A DNA stretch of 41,507 nt from Streptomyces californicus (GCF_000717645.1 NZ_JNZZ01000040.1:1-41507); one strand, 5' to 3'. Shown: positions 16,465-27,355, counted from the first letter of the stretch. A program made the numbers and translations. Notes: a model not told the origin generated them from the letters alone.

Positions 16465-16652
16465 CGGTACTTCACCTTTCCCGGTGCTGCCGCCGCTTCC
16501 ACCCGGCTGCCACCCGGCCTCTGGTCCGAACGGGTACACCCGCAGTCGACCACGGGGCCGCCACGGTGGAGACCGGGGGGCTCGACCGTGGACCGGCCCG
16601 GGGCTCCCCGCCCGCTCGGGACCGTTCGGGCCGCCACCCGTCCGGCGTACGC

Positions 16653-16664
16653 GACAATGGGGTC
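16653..16664 (+). promoter_or_regulatory. Possible leaderless -10 element for the dus gene
   Basis: GACAAT (16653-16658) ends six bases before the ATG at 16665, which has no clear ribosome binding site. Confidence 0.4.
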
Positions 16665-17813
16665 ATGACCACGCTCGCCCCCGCCCTCCCGCAGCTCCGT
16701 ATCGGCCCGCACACCGTGCAGCCGCCGGTCGTGCTGGCCCCGATGGCCGGCATCACCAACGCCCCGTTCCGGACCCTGTGCCGGGAGTTCTCCGGGGGCA
16801 AGGGGCTGTTCGTCAGCGAGATGATCACCACGCGGGCGCTGGTCGAGCGCAACGAGAAGACCATGCAGCTCATCCACTTCGACGCGACCGAGACGCCGCG
16901 CTCGATCCAGCTGTACGGAGTGGACCCGGTCACCGTCGGCAAGGCCGTCCGGATGATCGTGGAGGAGGACCTGGCCGACCACATCGACCTCAACTTCGGC
17001 TGCCCGGTCCCCAAGGTCACCCGCAAGGGCGGCGGCTCCGCGCTCCCGTACAAGCGGCCCCTGCTGCGGGCCATCCTCCGGGAGGCCGTCTCGGGCGCCG
17101 GGGACCTCCCGGTCACCATCAAGATGCGCAAGGGCATCGACGACGACCACCTCACCTTCCTCGACGCGGGCCGCATCGCCGTCGAGGAGGGCGTCACCGC
17201 CGTCGCCCTGCACGGACGCACCACCGCCCAGCACTACGGCGGCACCGCCGACTGGGACGCCGTCGCCCGGCTCAAGGAGCACGTCCCGGAGATCCCGGTG
17301 CTCGGCAACGGCGACATCTGGTGCGCCGACGACGCCCTGCGGATGATGCGCGAGACCGGCTGCGACGGCGTCGTCGTCGGGCGCGGCTGTCTCGGGCGGC
17401 CCTGGCTCTTCGCCGACCTGGTCAGCGCGATGGAGGGCCGTTCGACCCGGCACGCGCCCACCCTGCGCGAGGTCGCCGACGTCATGGTGCGCCACGCGAC
17501 GCTGCTGGGGGAGTGGATCGGCGACGAGGCGCGGGGCGTGATCGACTTCCGCAAGCACGTCGCCTGGTACCTCAAGGGCTTCGCGGTCGGCTCCGAGATG
17601 CGCAAGAAGCTCGCGATCACCTCCTCGCTGGAGGAGCTCGCCTCCCAGCTGCACGAGCTGGACCTCGACCAGCCCTGGCCGGACGGGGCGGACGGGCCGC
17701 GCGGGCGGACCTCCGGCAACAACCGGGTGGTCCTCCCGGACGGCTGGCTCAAGGACCCGTACGACTGCGCGGGCGTCAGCGCCGACGCGGAGCTGGACAC
17801 CTCCGGCGGCTGA
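16665..17813 (+). CDS. dusB: tRNA-dihydrouridine synthase (DusB-like)
   Basis: 382 aa. The enzyme reduces uridine to dihydrouridine in tRNA with FMN and NADPH. The FMN-binding TIM barrel opens with VVLAPMAGITNAPFR. The catalytic Cys is C113 in LNFGCPVPKVTRKGGG, VTIKMRKG and ALHGRTTAQHYGG follow, and the phosphate-binding NGDIW and GRGCLGRPWLF segments are in place. The C-terminal helical tRNA-binding domain (about 280-350) contains RKHVAWYLKGF. A short Gly/Asp-rich tail is typical of actinobacteria. The symbol is by family resemblance. The longer upstream frame is rejected because it overlaps the divergent gene region. Confidence 0.93.
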   Translation: MTTLAPALPQLRIGPHTVQPPVVLAPMAGITNAPFRTLCREFSGGKGLFVSEMITTRALVERNEKTMQLIHFDATETPRSIQLYGVDPVTVGKAVRMIVEEDLADHIDLNFGCPVPKVTRKGGGSALPYKRPLLRAILREAVSGAGDLPVTIKMRKGIDDDHLTFLDAGRIAVEEGVTAVALHGRTTAQHYGGTADWDAVARLKEHVPEIPVLGNGDIWCADDALRMMRETGCDGVVVGRGCLGRPWLFADLVSAMEGRSTRHAPTLREVADVMVRHATLLGEWIGDEARGVIDFRKHVAWYLKGFAVGSEMRKKLAITSSLEELASQLHELDLDQPWPDGADGPRGRTSGNNRVVLPDGWLKDPYDCAGVSADAELDTSGG

Positions 17814-17901
17814 GCGCGTACGGAGGCGGCGGCCGAGGTCGAACGTCCCGTCCGTACCCCGTGGCGTCCCGCCCCGTGCGGTACCGGCCGCCCCCGCCGT
17901 C

Positions 17902-18657
17902 TCAGCCCGTGACGTCCGGGCCCGCGTGGCGTTCCAGCGGGGCCGCCGCCGCGGAGTTCATCACGTTGAAGACCACGCTGCCCGCCCGGTAGCGGTCGTC
18001 CGTCCACTCGATCGCCCGGCCCGCCGCCGTGTACGTCAGATGGCGCTGGCGCAGCAGCGGGCTGGCCCGGCGCACCCGCAGCAGCCGGGCGTCCTCGCTG
18101 CCCGCCGCCACCGCGTCGATCAGGTGCTCCCCGTAGTGCGCGACGACGTCCGCCCGCTCCGCGATGCTGTCCATGATCGAGACGCAGTCCTCCGGCAGCG
18201 CGAGGACCGCCGGGGCCACCCACTCCGCGTACACGGTCCGCTCCACCATCACCGGCTCGCCGTCCAGGTGGCGCAGCCGCAGCACGTACAGCACCTCGCC
18301 GCCGGGCTCCGCGTCGAGCCGCGCCGCCTCCTCGTCGGTCGCCGGGCGCACGGTGCGCTCCAGGATGCGGCTGGAGACCTCGCACCCCATCGCCCGCGCC
18401 CACTGGGCGAAGCTGTTCAACTGCTGGAAGCTCTGCCGCCGTTCCTGGCGCAGCACCACCCGCCGGGCCCCCTGCCGGGAGCCGATCAGGCCCTCGGACA
18501 CGAGGAGCGCCACCGCCTGGCGCACCGTGCCGCGCGAGGCCCCCCAGCGGGCGGCCAGGTCACTCTCGGACGGCAGCCGGGAGCCCAGTGGATGGGCACC
18601 GCTGCGGATCGCCTGGCGCAGCGCCTCTGCGATCTCCTCGTAACGCGAACGGCCCAC
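17902..18657 (-). CDS. GntR-family regulator, HutC/UTRA subfamily
   Basis: 251 aa from GTG 18657 with GGGGGA upstream. The winged helix is visible at residues 1-70: YEEIAEALRQAIRSG, LPSESDLAARWGASRGTVRQAV, and the wing EGLIGSRQGARRVVL. A UTRA ligand-binding domain follows (about 85-240), with the LRHLDGEPVMVERTVY strand typical of HutC proteins. UTRA domains bind small sugar-phosphates, phosphonates or amino acid derivatives. The gene is divergent from the ABC-importer operon, and a CTTGT/ACAAG dyad lies in front of that operon, so it is the likely repressor. Confidence 0.9.
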   Translation of the reverse strand: MGRSRYEEIAEALRQAIRSGAHPLGSRLPSESDLAARWGASRGTVRQAVALLVSEGLIGSRQGARRVVLRQERRQSFQQLNSFAQWARAMGCEVSSRILERTVRPATDEEAARLDAEPGGEVLYVLRLRHLDGEPVMVERTVYAEWVAPAVLALPEDCVSIMDSIAERADVVAHYGEHLIDAVAAGSEDARLLRVRRASPLLRQRHLTYTAAGRAIEWTDDRYRAGSVVFNVMNSAAAAPLERHAGPDVTG

Positions 18658-18879
18658 GCATCCCCCGTCGGTCGGCTCTCATCGGTCCGGACTGTGCACA
18701 GGTTGCCATCCGCGCGGCGGTCCGCCGGCCCACTCTAACGTCCTCGCGGACCGGCTCATCGCCCAGCGGATCGGGTATCACAACTCCGACATGACCGGCT
18801 TTCGTCTTCCTCGGCTCTTGCGGGACCGGACATCGAGCGTTAACCGAGCCGACACCTGAGCCGGGCGAACTGATGCCAG

Positions 18880-18893
18880 CTTGTATGAACAAG
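18880..18893. promoter_or_regulatory. Candidate GntR operator before the ABC-importer operon
   Basis: CTTGT-ATGA-ACAAG is a perfect dyad. It extends as GCCA ... TGGC on the flanks with one unpaired base. It ends 30 bases before the GTG of the binding-protein gene, a position suited to blocking transcription. HutC-type operators are short dyads of this general kind. Confidence 0.5.
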
Positions 18894-18923
18894 TGGCCCT
18901 CACCTCGCTCCGGGAGACCTACC

Positions 18924-20102
18924 GTGCGCAGAGTCCGACCCCGCCTCCACACCCGCGCCAACGGCCGTGCCGTCGCCGCTCTCGCCCTCTCCACCGCCGC
19001 CCTCACCGCGCTCACCGCGTGCGGCGCGGCGCCCGAGGAGAAGACCGCGACGGGGGTCAACGGGGTCACGTCCGCCGAGGCCGCCTCGCTCGCCGACTTC
19101 GGCGACCTGGACAAGCTGGTCGCCGCGGCCGAGAAGGAGGGCGAGCTGAACGTGATCGCCCTCCCGCCGGACTGGGCGAACTACGGCGAGATCATCAAGG
19201 CGTTCGAGGCCAAGTACAAGATCAAGATCAAGAGCGAGACGCCCGACGCCTCCAGCTCCGACGAGATAGCCGCCGTCAAGTCCCGCAAGGGCCAGAAGCG
19301 CGCCCCCGACGTCCTCGACCTCGGCATCGCCTTCGCCCGCAGCGGCGCGGCCGAGAACCTCTTCGCCCCGTACAAGGTCGCCTCCTGGGACAAGATCCCC
19401 GACGCCCAGAAGGACGCCGACGGCCGCTGGTACAACGACTACGGCGGCTACGTCTCCATCGGCTGCGACGCCGCCCGTGTCACGACCTGCCCCGAGACCT
19501 TCGCCGACCTGCTGAAGCCCGAGTACAAGGGCAAGGTCGCGCTCAACGGCAACCCGACCAAGTCCGGCTCGGCGTTCGGCGGCGTGTACGCGGCCTCGCT
19601 CGCCAACAGGGGCTCGTTCGGCGACATCCAGCCCGGCATCGACTTCTTCGGCAAGCTGAAGAAGAGCGGCAACTTCATCCCCGTCGAGTCCACCCCGGCC
19701 ACCGTCGAGAAGGGCGAGACGCCGATCAGCATCGACTGGGACTACCTGAACGCCGGGTACGCCGACCAGTTCAAGGGCAAGGGCGTCGACTGGAAGGTCT
19801 CCGTACCGGCCGACGGCGTCTACGCCCAGTTCTACTCCCAGGCCATCAACAAGGAGGCCCCGCACCCGGCCGCCGCCCGCCTCTGGATGGAGTACCTCTA
19901 CAGCGCCGAGGGCCAGAACCTCTGGCTCAAGGGGTACGCCCGCCCCGTGCTGCTGCCCGCCATGACCGAGGACGGCACGGCCGACAAGACCTTCGTCGCC
20001 AAGCTGCCGAAGGTCGAGGGCACCCCGTCCTTCCCCTCCTCCGAGGAACTGGACAAGGCCAACGCCACCCTCGCCGAGAACTGGGACAAGGCCGTCTCCT
20101 GA
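18924..20102 (+). CDS. ABC-importer substrate-binding lipoprotein (2-aminoethylphosphonate/Fe/spermidine-like)
   Basis: 392 aa from GTG 18924, preceded by GGGAGA. It has an Arg-rich N terminus, a hydrophobic core and the lipobox LTAC with Cys33, so it should be lipid-anchored outside the membrane. The mature part is a class II periplasmic-binding fold: AAEKEGELNVIALPPDWANYGEIIKAF near the start, PDVLDLGIAF, then IDWDYLNAGY. This is the PhnS/AfuA/PotD-like group. The regulator and HAD neighbours favour an organophosphorus ligand, but the ligand is inference. The stop overlaps the next gene start (TGATG). Confidence 0.88.
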   Translation: MRRVRPRLHTRANGRAVAALALSTAALTALTACGAAPEEKTATGVNGVTSAEAASLADFGDLDKLVAAAEKEGELNVIALPPDWANYGEIIKAFEAKYKIKIKSETPDASSSDEIAAVKSRKGQKRAPDVLDLGIAFARSGAAENLFAPYKVASWDKIPDAQKDADGRWYNDYGGYVSIGCDAARVTTCPETFADLLKPEYKGKVALNGNPTKSGSAFGGVYAASLANRGSFGDIQPGIDFFGKLKKSGNFIPVESTPATVEKGETPISIDWDYLNAGYADQFKGKGVDWKVSVPADGVYAQFYSQAINKEAPHPAAARLWMEYLYSAEGQNLWLKGYARPVLLPAMTEDGTADKTFVAKLPKVEGTPSFPSSEELDKANATLAENWDKAVS

Positions 20103-21133
20103 TGACTCCCGCCCACCCCGCCGCCGCCCCGGGACCCGGGGCGGCCCCCGCCGCCGGCCGCACGGCCCCCGGCCCCGGGGGCACGAGCCCGGAAACCCCC
20201 GGACCCGAGACCGCGAGCCCGCAGGCACCCGGTTCCGCGACCGCGAACGGGACGCCCGCCGCGCCCCGGGCGGCCGGCCGCCCGCGCGGGCCCCGGGCAG
20301 CCCGCCCCTGGCTCGGCGCGCTCCCGCTGCTCGTCTTCACCGGCCTCTGCTTCGGACTGCCCGCCGGCGCCCTGCTGTACGGGGCGGTCACCCGCACCGA
20401 CCCGGTCGCCGGGACCACCGAGTTCACCGGCGAGCACCTGTCCCGCTCGCTCCAGGGGCCCTACCTCACCTCGCTCACCGGCAGTGTCCAGCTCTCCGCG
20501 CTGACCGCAGCGCTCGCCACCGTGCTCGGGGTGCTGATCGCCCAGGCCGTCGTCACCTCCCGGCGCGGCGCGCTGCGCGGAGCGGTCCTCACCGCCTCCG
20601 GGGTGCTCGCCAACTTCGGCGGCATCCCGCTCGCCTTCGCCTTCGTCGCGACCCTCGGCATCTCCGGGGTGGTCACGGAGATCGGCCACCTGGACGCGCT
20701 CGGCTGGAACCTCTACTCCTTCACCGGGCTCACCGTCATCTACCTCTACTTCCTGGTCCCGCTCATGGTCCTCGTCGTCGTCCCCGCACTGGACGGGCTG
20801 CGCCCGCAGTGGCGCGAGGCCGCCCTCAACACCGGGGCCACCGCCTGGCAGTTCTGGCGATACGTCGGCCTGCCGGTCCTCGCGCCCTCGCTGCTCGGCG
20901 GCTTCGTGCTCCTCTTCGGCAGCGCCTTCGCCGCGCACGCCACGGCAGCCGCCCTGGTCGGCGGCTCCGTCCCGCTGGTCACCCTGAAGATCGCCGACGC
21001 GCTCTCCGGCAACGTCCTGGTCGGCCAGGAGAACGTGGCCCTGGCGCTCAGCCTCGACATGATCGTGATCGCCGGACTGGTGATGGCCGTCTACCTGCCC
21101 CTCCAGCGACGGAGTTCCCGATGGCTGCGCTGA
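20102..21133 (+). CDS. ABC-importer permease 1
   Basis: 343 aa. The first 70 residues are a Pro/Ala/Gly-rich, low-complexity tail that is probably cytosolic. About six transmembrane segments follow, beginning LGALPLLVFTGLCFGLPAGALL. The inner-face EAA loop is visible as REAALNTGATAWQFWRYVGLPVLAPSLLGG. The gene overlaps the lipoprotein stop by one base and the next permease by 13 bases, so translation is coupled. It is a BPD_transp_1-type permease of the PhnU/PotB group. Confidence 0.9.
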   Translation: MTPAHPAAAPGPGAAPAAGRTAPGPGGTSPETPGPETASPQAPGSATANGTPAAPRAAGRPRGPRAARPWLGALPLLVFTGLCFGLPAGALLYGAVTRTDPVAGTTEFTGEHLSRSLQGPYLTSLTGSVQLSALTAALATVLGVLIAQAVVTSRRGALRGAVLTASGVLANFGGIPLAFAFVATLGISGVVTEIGHLDALGWNLYSFTGLTVIYLYFLVPLMVLVVVPALDGLRPQWREAALNTGATAWQFWRYVGLPVLAPSLLGGFVLLFGSAFAAHATAAALVGGSVPLVTLKIADALSGNVLVGQENVALALSLDMIVIAGLVMAVYLPLQRRSSRWLR

Positions 21134-22152
21134 CCCCCCTCTCCACGCCCCCGGCCTCCCCGGACGCGGTTCCCGCCCCGGCCGGGGCGGCCCGGCGCCG
21201 CCCCCGCTACTGGCGCGGCGCCGTGCTCACCGTCGCCGGGCTGTACTTCCTCACCCCGCTGGTCTCCTCGTTCGTCTTCACCGTCCACGTGCCGGGGCAG
21301 GGCCTCACCTTCGCCGCGTACAGCGGGATCCTGTCGGCGGAGGGGTTCACCGAGAGCCTGTTCCTCTCGCTCTCGCTGGCCGCCGCCACGATCGCGCTCG
21401 CCCTGCTGCTCGTCGTGCCCGCCCTGATCGCGGTCCGCCTCGGGCCGCCCCGGCTGCGCGCCGTCGTCGAGATCGTCTGCATGCTGCCGCTGGTGGTGCC
21501 GCCGATCGCCCTGGTCACCGGGATCGCCACCGTGCTGCGCTGGGGGCCCGACCACTTCTCCCGCACCCCGCTCTACCAGACCTTCCTCGCCGTGCAGAAC
21601 GAGTCGTTCCCGGTGGTGCTGGTCCTCGCCTACACCGTGCTGGCGCTGCCCTTCGTGCACCGCTCGCTGGACGCCGGGCTGCGCGCGGTCGACGTGCCCA
21701 CCCTGGTGGAGGCGGCCCGCAACTGCGGTGCCGGGCGGCTGTACGTGATCCTCCGCGTCATCCTGCCCAACCTGCGCTCCTCGCTCGCCGGGGCGTCCTT
21801 CCTCACGCTGGCGCTGGTGCTCGGCGAGTACACGGTCGCCTCGCTGCTGGGCTTCCGCCCCTTCGCGGTGTGGATCGTCTCCGTCTCCGGGGCCGAGGCC
21901 CGCATGTCCGTCGCGGTGTCGCTGCTCAGCCTGCTGATCACCTGGGCCCTGCTGCTCGTTCTCTCCCGCGCCGGAACCGGCCCGTCCACCGCGGTCCCGG
22001 GCGCCGGCCCGTCCGCCGCCGGGCCCACCGGGTCCGCCGCGTCCCTAGGGTCCGCCGGGTCCGCGGGGTCCGCCGGGTCCGCCGGGTCCGCCGTGTCCCC
22101 CTCCGCCCCCGACCCGGCCGCCGCCCCCATCCCCGTACCCGGCAAGGAGTAG
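21121..22152 (+). CDS. ABC-importer permease 2
   Basis: 343 aa, the same length as permease 1. About six transmembrane segments start at YWRGAVLTVAGLYFLTPLVSSF. The EAA loop is EAARNCGAGRLYVILRVILPNLRSSLAG. The last 70 residues are a low-complexity tail with five GSA repeats that has no role in the family and looks like slippage-driven expansion. The ATG lies 13 bases inside permease 1. It should form the heterodimeric channel with permease 1. Confidence 0.9.
   Translation: MAALTPLSTPPASPDAVPAPAGAARRRPRYWRGAVLTVAGLYFLTPLVSSFVFTVHVPGQGLTFAAYSGILSAEGFTESLFLSLSLAAATIALALLLVVPALIAVRLGPPRLRAVVEIVCMLPLVVPPIALVTGIATVLRWGPDHFSRTPLYQTFLAVQNESFPVVLVLAYTVLALPFVHRSLDAGLRAVDVPTLVEAARNCGAGRLYVILRVILPNLRSSLAGASFLTLALVLGEYTVASLLGFRPFAVWIVSVSGAEARMSVAVSLLSLLITWALLLVLSRAGTGPSTAVPGAGPSAAGPTGSAASLGSAGSAGSAGSAGSAVSPSAPDPAAAPIPVPGKE
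22048..22092 (+). repeat. 9-bp tandem repeat (GSA x5) in permease 2
   Basis: Five in-frame GGGTCCGCC-type units encode Gly-Ser-Ala five times near the C terminus of permease 2; more diverged GSA/SLG units precede them. A similar GSA-rich stretch occurs in the N terminus of the following ATPase. Confidence 0.85.
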
Positions 22153-22158
22153 CCACCC

Positions 22159-23340
22159 ATGTCAGCCCTGCCCGCCCCCTCCGCCACCCGCCCCGGACCG
22201 GCCGGGCCCGCGTCCGCCGGGTCCGCCGCGCGCGCCGGCTCCGGCGCCCGGGTGGAGTTCCGCTCGCTGCGCCGCGCGTTCGGCCCGACCGTGGCCCTCG
22301 ACGGACTCGACCTCACCGCCGAGCCCGGCGAACTCCTCGCCCTCCTCGGCCCCTCCGGCTGCGGCAAGACCACCGCGCTGCGGGTGCTCGCCGGGTTCGA
22401 GCAGCCCGACTCCGGAGAGGTCCTGGTGGACGGCGAGGACATCACCCGGATCCCCGCCAACCGCCGCGACGCCGGCATGGTCTTCCAGTCCTACAGCCTC
22501 TTCCCGCACCTGAACGCCCGCGACAACGTCGCCTTCGGCCTGCGCGTGCGCAAGAGGCCCGCCGCCGAACGGCACGCCACCGCCGCCGAACTCCTCGACC
22601 TGGTCGGCCTGCCCGACCACGGCGCACGGTTCCCGCACCAGATGTCGGGCGGCCAGCAGCAGCGGGTCGCCCTGGCCCGCGCGCTCGCCCTGCGCCCCCG
22701 GGTCCTGCTGCTCGACGAACCGCTCTCGGCACTCGATGCCAAGGTCCGGCTCTCGCTCCGCGAGGAGATCCGCCGGCTCCAGCTCTCGCTGGGCATCACC
22801 ACCATCTTCGTCACGCACGACCAGGAGGAGGCCCTCTCCATGGCCGACCGGGTCGCCGTCCTCAACGCGGGCCGCCTGGAGCAGTGCGCACCCCCGGCCG
22901 AGCTGTACGAACGCCCCGCCACCGCGTTCGTCGCGGAGTTCGTCGGGACCATGAACCGGCTGCCGGGCCGGCTGACCGGCACCGGATCGGTCGAGGTCGC
23001 GGGCGCGGTCCTCCCGGTCGACGGCGAGGCCCCGGCCGGGCGCGGTTCCGTGGACGTCCTGCTGCGCCCCGAAGGCGTCCGCGCCGAGGCCGACCCGGAG
23101 GGTACGGCCACCGTCGTCTCCGCCTCCTTCCTCGGCTCCGTCACCCGGGTCCTGCTCGACCTCCCGGACGGCACCGCGGTCAAGGCCGACCTGGCCTCCC
23201 GGGACGCCGCAGCCCTGCTGCCCGGCGTAAGGGCCCGGGTCGCGCCCGGCCCGCGCCCGGTCCTCGTCGTCCCCACGACGCCCGCCTCCCCGGTGCCCGC
23301 ACCGCGGGCGCAGGCGCGGGCCGGGGCGGTGGACGCGTGA
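22159..23340 (+). CDS. ABC-importer ATP-binding protein
   Basis: 393 aa. Walker A is GPSGCGKT (64-71), the Q-loop is in MVFQSYSLFPHL, the signature is SGGQQQR, Walker B is VLLLDEP, and the H-loop is FVTHDQEEA. A TOBE-type regulatory domain follows (about 270-370), as in MalK/PotA/PhnT ATPases. The N-terminal 30 residues are Pro/Ala/Ser-rich. The ATG follows six bases after the permease stop, with AAGGAG overlapping that stop. The gene powers the two-permease importer, and its 3' end overlaps the HAD gene by four bases. Confidence 0.93.
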   Translation: MSALPAPSATRPGPAGPASAGSAARAGSGARVEFRSLRRAFGPTVALDGLDLTAEPGELLALLGPSGCGKTTALRVLAGFEQPDSGEVLVDGEDITRIPANRRDAGMVFQSYSLFPHLNARDNVAFGLRVRKRPAAERHATAAELLDLVGLPDHGARFPHQMSGGQQQRVALARALALRPRVLLLDEPLSALDAKVRLSLREEIRRLQLSLGITTIFVTHDQEEALSMADRVAVLNAGRLEQCAPPAELYERPATAFVAEFVGTMNRLPGRLTGTGSVEVAGAVLPVDGEAPAGRGSVDVLLRPEGVRAEADPEGTATVVSASFLGSVTRVLLDLPDGTAVKADLASRDAAALLPGVRARVAPGPRPVLVVPTTPASPVPAPRAQARAGAVDA

Positions 23341-24014
23341 CGACGCCCGCGGCCGTGCTGTTCGACATGGACGGCACCCTCGTCGACACCGAGGTCCTCT
23401 GGTGGGAGACGGCCGACGAGGTCGCCGCCGGACTCGGTCACCGCCTGAGCGACGCGGACGCCCCCGAGGTCGTCGGCCGGGCCGTCGCGGACACCGCCGC
23501 TCATCTGATCGGGGTCACGGGCCGCCCGGCGGCCGAGCTGCCCGGGATCGCGGACGAGCTGACCGGCTCCTTCTTCCGCAAGGTCGACGCGGGAGCGCCG
23601 CTGCGCCCCGGGGCCGCCGCCCTGCTGACCGCGCTGGAGCAGGCCGGTGTGCCGTTCGCGCTGGTCAGCGCATCGCCCCGGTCCGTGGTGGACGCGGTGG
23701 TGGCGGGGGCGCTGGCCGGGGTGCCCTTCGCCTTCACGCTGTCGGCCGACGACACCGTACGGACCAAGCCGCACCCCGATCCGTATCTGGCGGCGGCGGA
23801 CCGGTTCGGCGTTCCGGCCTCCGCCTGTGTGGCCGTCGAGGACTCCCCGGACGGCACCGCCTCCGCGCACGCGGCGGGGTGCGGGGTGCTGGTCGTGCCC
23901 TCCCTGCTGCCGGTGCAGCCCGCGCGGGGGAGGACCTTCGCCCGTAGCCTGGAAGAGGTGGATCACGGGGTGCTCCGCGACTGCCTCCGGCGTCCCGAGA
24001 CGTCCGGATCCTGA
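23337..24014 (+). CDS. HAD-superfamily phosphatase (beta-phosphoglucomutase-like)
   Basis: 225 aa from GTG 23337, overlapping the ATPase stop as GTGA. Motif I is FDMDGTLVDTE with D10 as nucleophile and D12 as acid/base. Motif II is the Ser of VSASPRS, the Lys of RTKPHPDPY gives motif III, and VEDSPDG is motif IV. The helical cap between motifs I and II marks subfamily I, the group of phosphoglycolate phosphatase, phosphonatase and sugar phosphatases. Cotranscription with an importer suggests that it dephosphorylates the imported compound. The cap lacks an obvious phosphonatase Schiff-base Lys, so a C-O phosphatase is more likely. Confidence 0.88.
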   Translation: MTTPAAVLFDMDGTLVDTEVLWWETADEVAAGLGHRLSDADAPEVVGRAVADTAAHLIGVTGRPAAELPGIADELTGSFFRKVDAGAPLRPGAAALLTALEQAGVPFALVSASPRSVVDAVVAGALAGVPFAFTLSADDTVRTKPHPDPYLAAADRFGVPASACVAVEDSPDGTASAHAAGCGVLVVPSLLPVQPARGRTFARSLEEVDHGVLRDCLRRPETSGS

Positions 24015-24064
24015 AATCCACGGCCCGAAACCAGCGTGATTCACGCCACCCCTGATCGGGGTTG

Positions 24065-24078
24065 CGCTCAGATGAGCG
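24065..24078. promoter_or_regulatory. Palindrome CGCTCA-GA-TGAGCG
   Basis: A perfect 6+2+6 dyad; the same arms recur exactly 100 bp downstream with GG in the centre. Confidence 0.5.
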
Positions 24079-24107
24079 AATTGGAGGCGGCTGCACTTCT
24101 GGAAGGC

Positions 24108-24124
24108 GTGGCACTCAGTGCCAC
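24108..24124. promoter_or_regulatory. 17-bp palindrome GTGGCACTCAGTGCCAC
   Basis: Perfect 8+1+8 dyad lying between the two CGCTCA/TGAGCG sites. It may be a regulator site or an RNA hairpin. Confidence 0.5.
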
Positions 24125-24164
24125 CCTGGTGCGTTCGAGAAGTGGACTCACCTGCTCTGCGATC

Positions 24165-24178
24165 CGCTCAGGTGAGCG
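24165..24178. promoter_or_regulatory. Palindrome CGCTCA-GG-TGAGCG
   Basis: Second copy of the 14-bp dyad, 202 bases before the ppdK start; 13 of 14 bases match the copy at 24065. Confidence 0.5.
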
Positions 24179-24379
24179 GAATGGGTCAAGTTTCGGCCAT
24201 GTCGCCTTCAGGAGGTGAAGCCAAGGATCTTCGCGCTTCGGCCGGACGGCCCTTTCGATCTGCTGGCGGACGGGTGGTTGCGGCCGTATGACGACCAGGT
24301 GGACGTACCCATACGCCTTCGATCTGGGTATGTTCCTCGCCGTCAGGGCAGCCACCGCGTCCTCGAGGAGTCGAGACCC

Positions 24380-27091
<2,712 letters not shown>

Positions 27092-27105
27092 CCCGGACTC
27101 ACCGG

Positions 27106-27129
27106 TCCGGGGTGCACGAACACCCCGGA
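27106..27129 (+). terminator. ppdK terminator hairpin 1, CACGAA loop
   Basis: TCCGGGGTG (27106-27114) pairs perfectly with 27121-27129 around the loop CACGAA. It starts 15 bases after the ppdK stop. Confidence 0.85.
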
Positions 27130-27135
27130 TCTCCT

Positions 27136-27163
27136 GGGCAGGGCTGCACGAACAGCCCTGCCC
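27136..27163 (+). terminator. ppdK terminator hairpin 2, same CACGAA loop
   Basis: GGGCAGGGCTG (27136-27146) pairs perfectly with 27153-27163 (11 bp) around the identical hexaloop CACGAA, six bases after hairpin 1. Confidence 0.85.
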
Positions 27164-27270
27164 ATCGACCACGGCCGCATGGACGGCCTGCCCCTCCGGG
27201 GGCGCGACGGGAAAGCCGGGCCCGGCCCTCACCGCGCGCACCGGCCCCCACCGCGGCCCCGGAGCACCGA

Positions 27271-27307
27271 GAAGCGGCGGCACCCTGTGCGGGGGTGCCG
27301 CCGCTTC
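27271..27307. terminator. Third long hairpin, 15-bp perfect stem
   Basis: GAAGCGGCGGCACCC (27271-27285) pairs perfectly with 27293-27307 around TGTGCGG. It may be a back-up terminator for ppdK or a stable RNA end; no gene lies immediately beside it. Confidence 0.75.
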
Positions 27308-27355
27308 GCCGTGCGCGGGCCCGACCGGCGCGGCCGCGTGGGGCATCCGCCGGCC

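Larger units (their letters stand above)
24015..24379 (+). promoter_or_regulatory. Long ppdK leader with several dyads
   Basis: 365 bases without a convincing gene. It holds a small hairpin (24048-24062, ACCCC/GGGGT) that may end the ABC operon, two near-identical 14-bp palindromes 100 bp apart (24065-24078 and 24165-24178), a 17-bp palindrome about midway (24108-24124), and the string TTCGATCTGGGTATGTTCC (24318-24336) in front of the ppdK start. Base use is more AT-rich than in the flanking genes. It probably carries the ppdK promoter and its control sites. Confidence 0.6.

Noticed and set aside
24036..24218. 60-codon open frame in the ppdK leader (MIHATPDRGCAQMSELEA...)
   Set aside because: Third codon positions are not GC-biased, there is no ribosome binding site, and it covers the palindromes; regulatory DNA is a better explanation.
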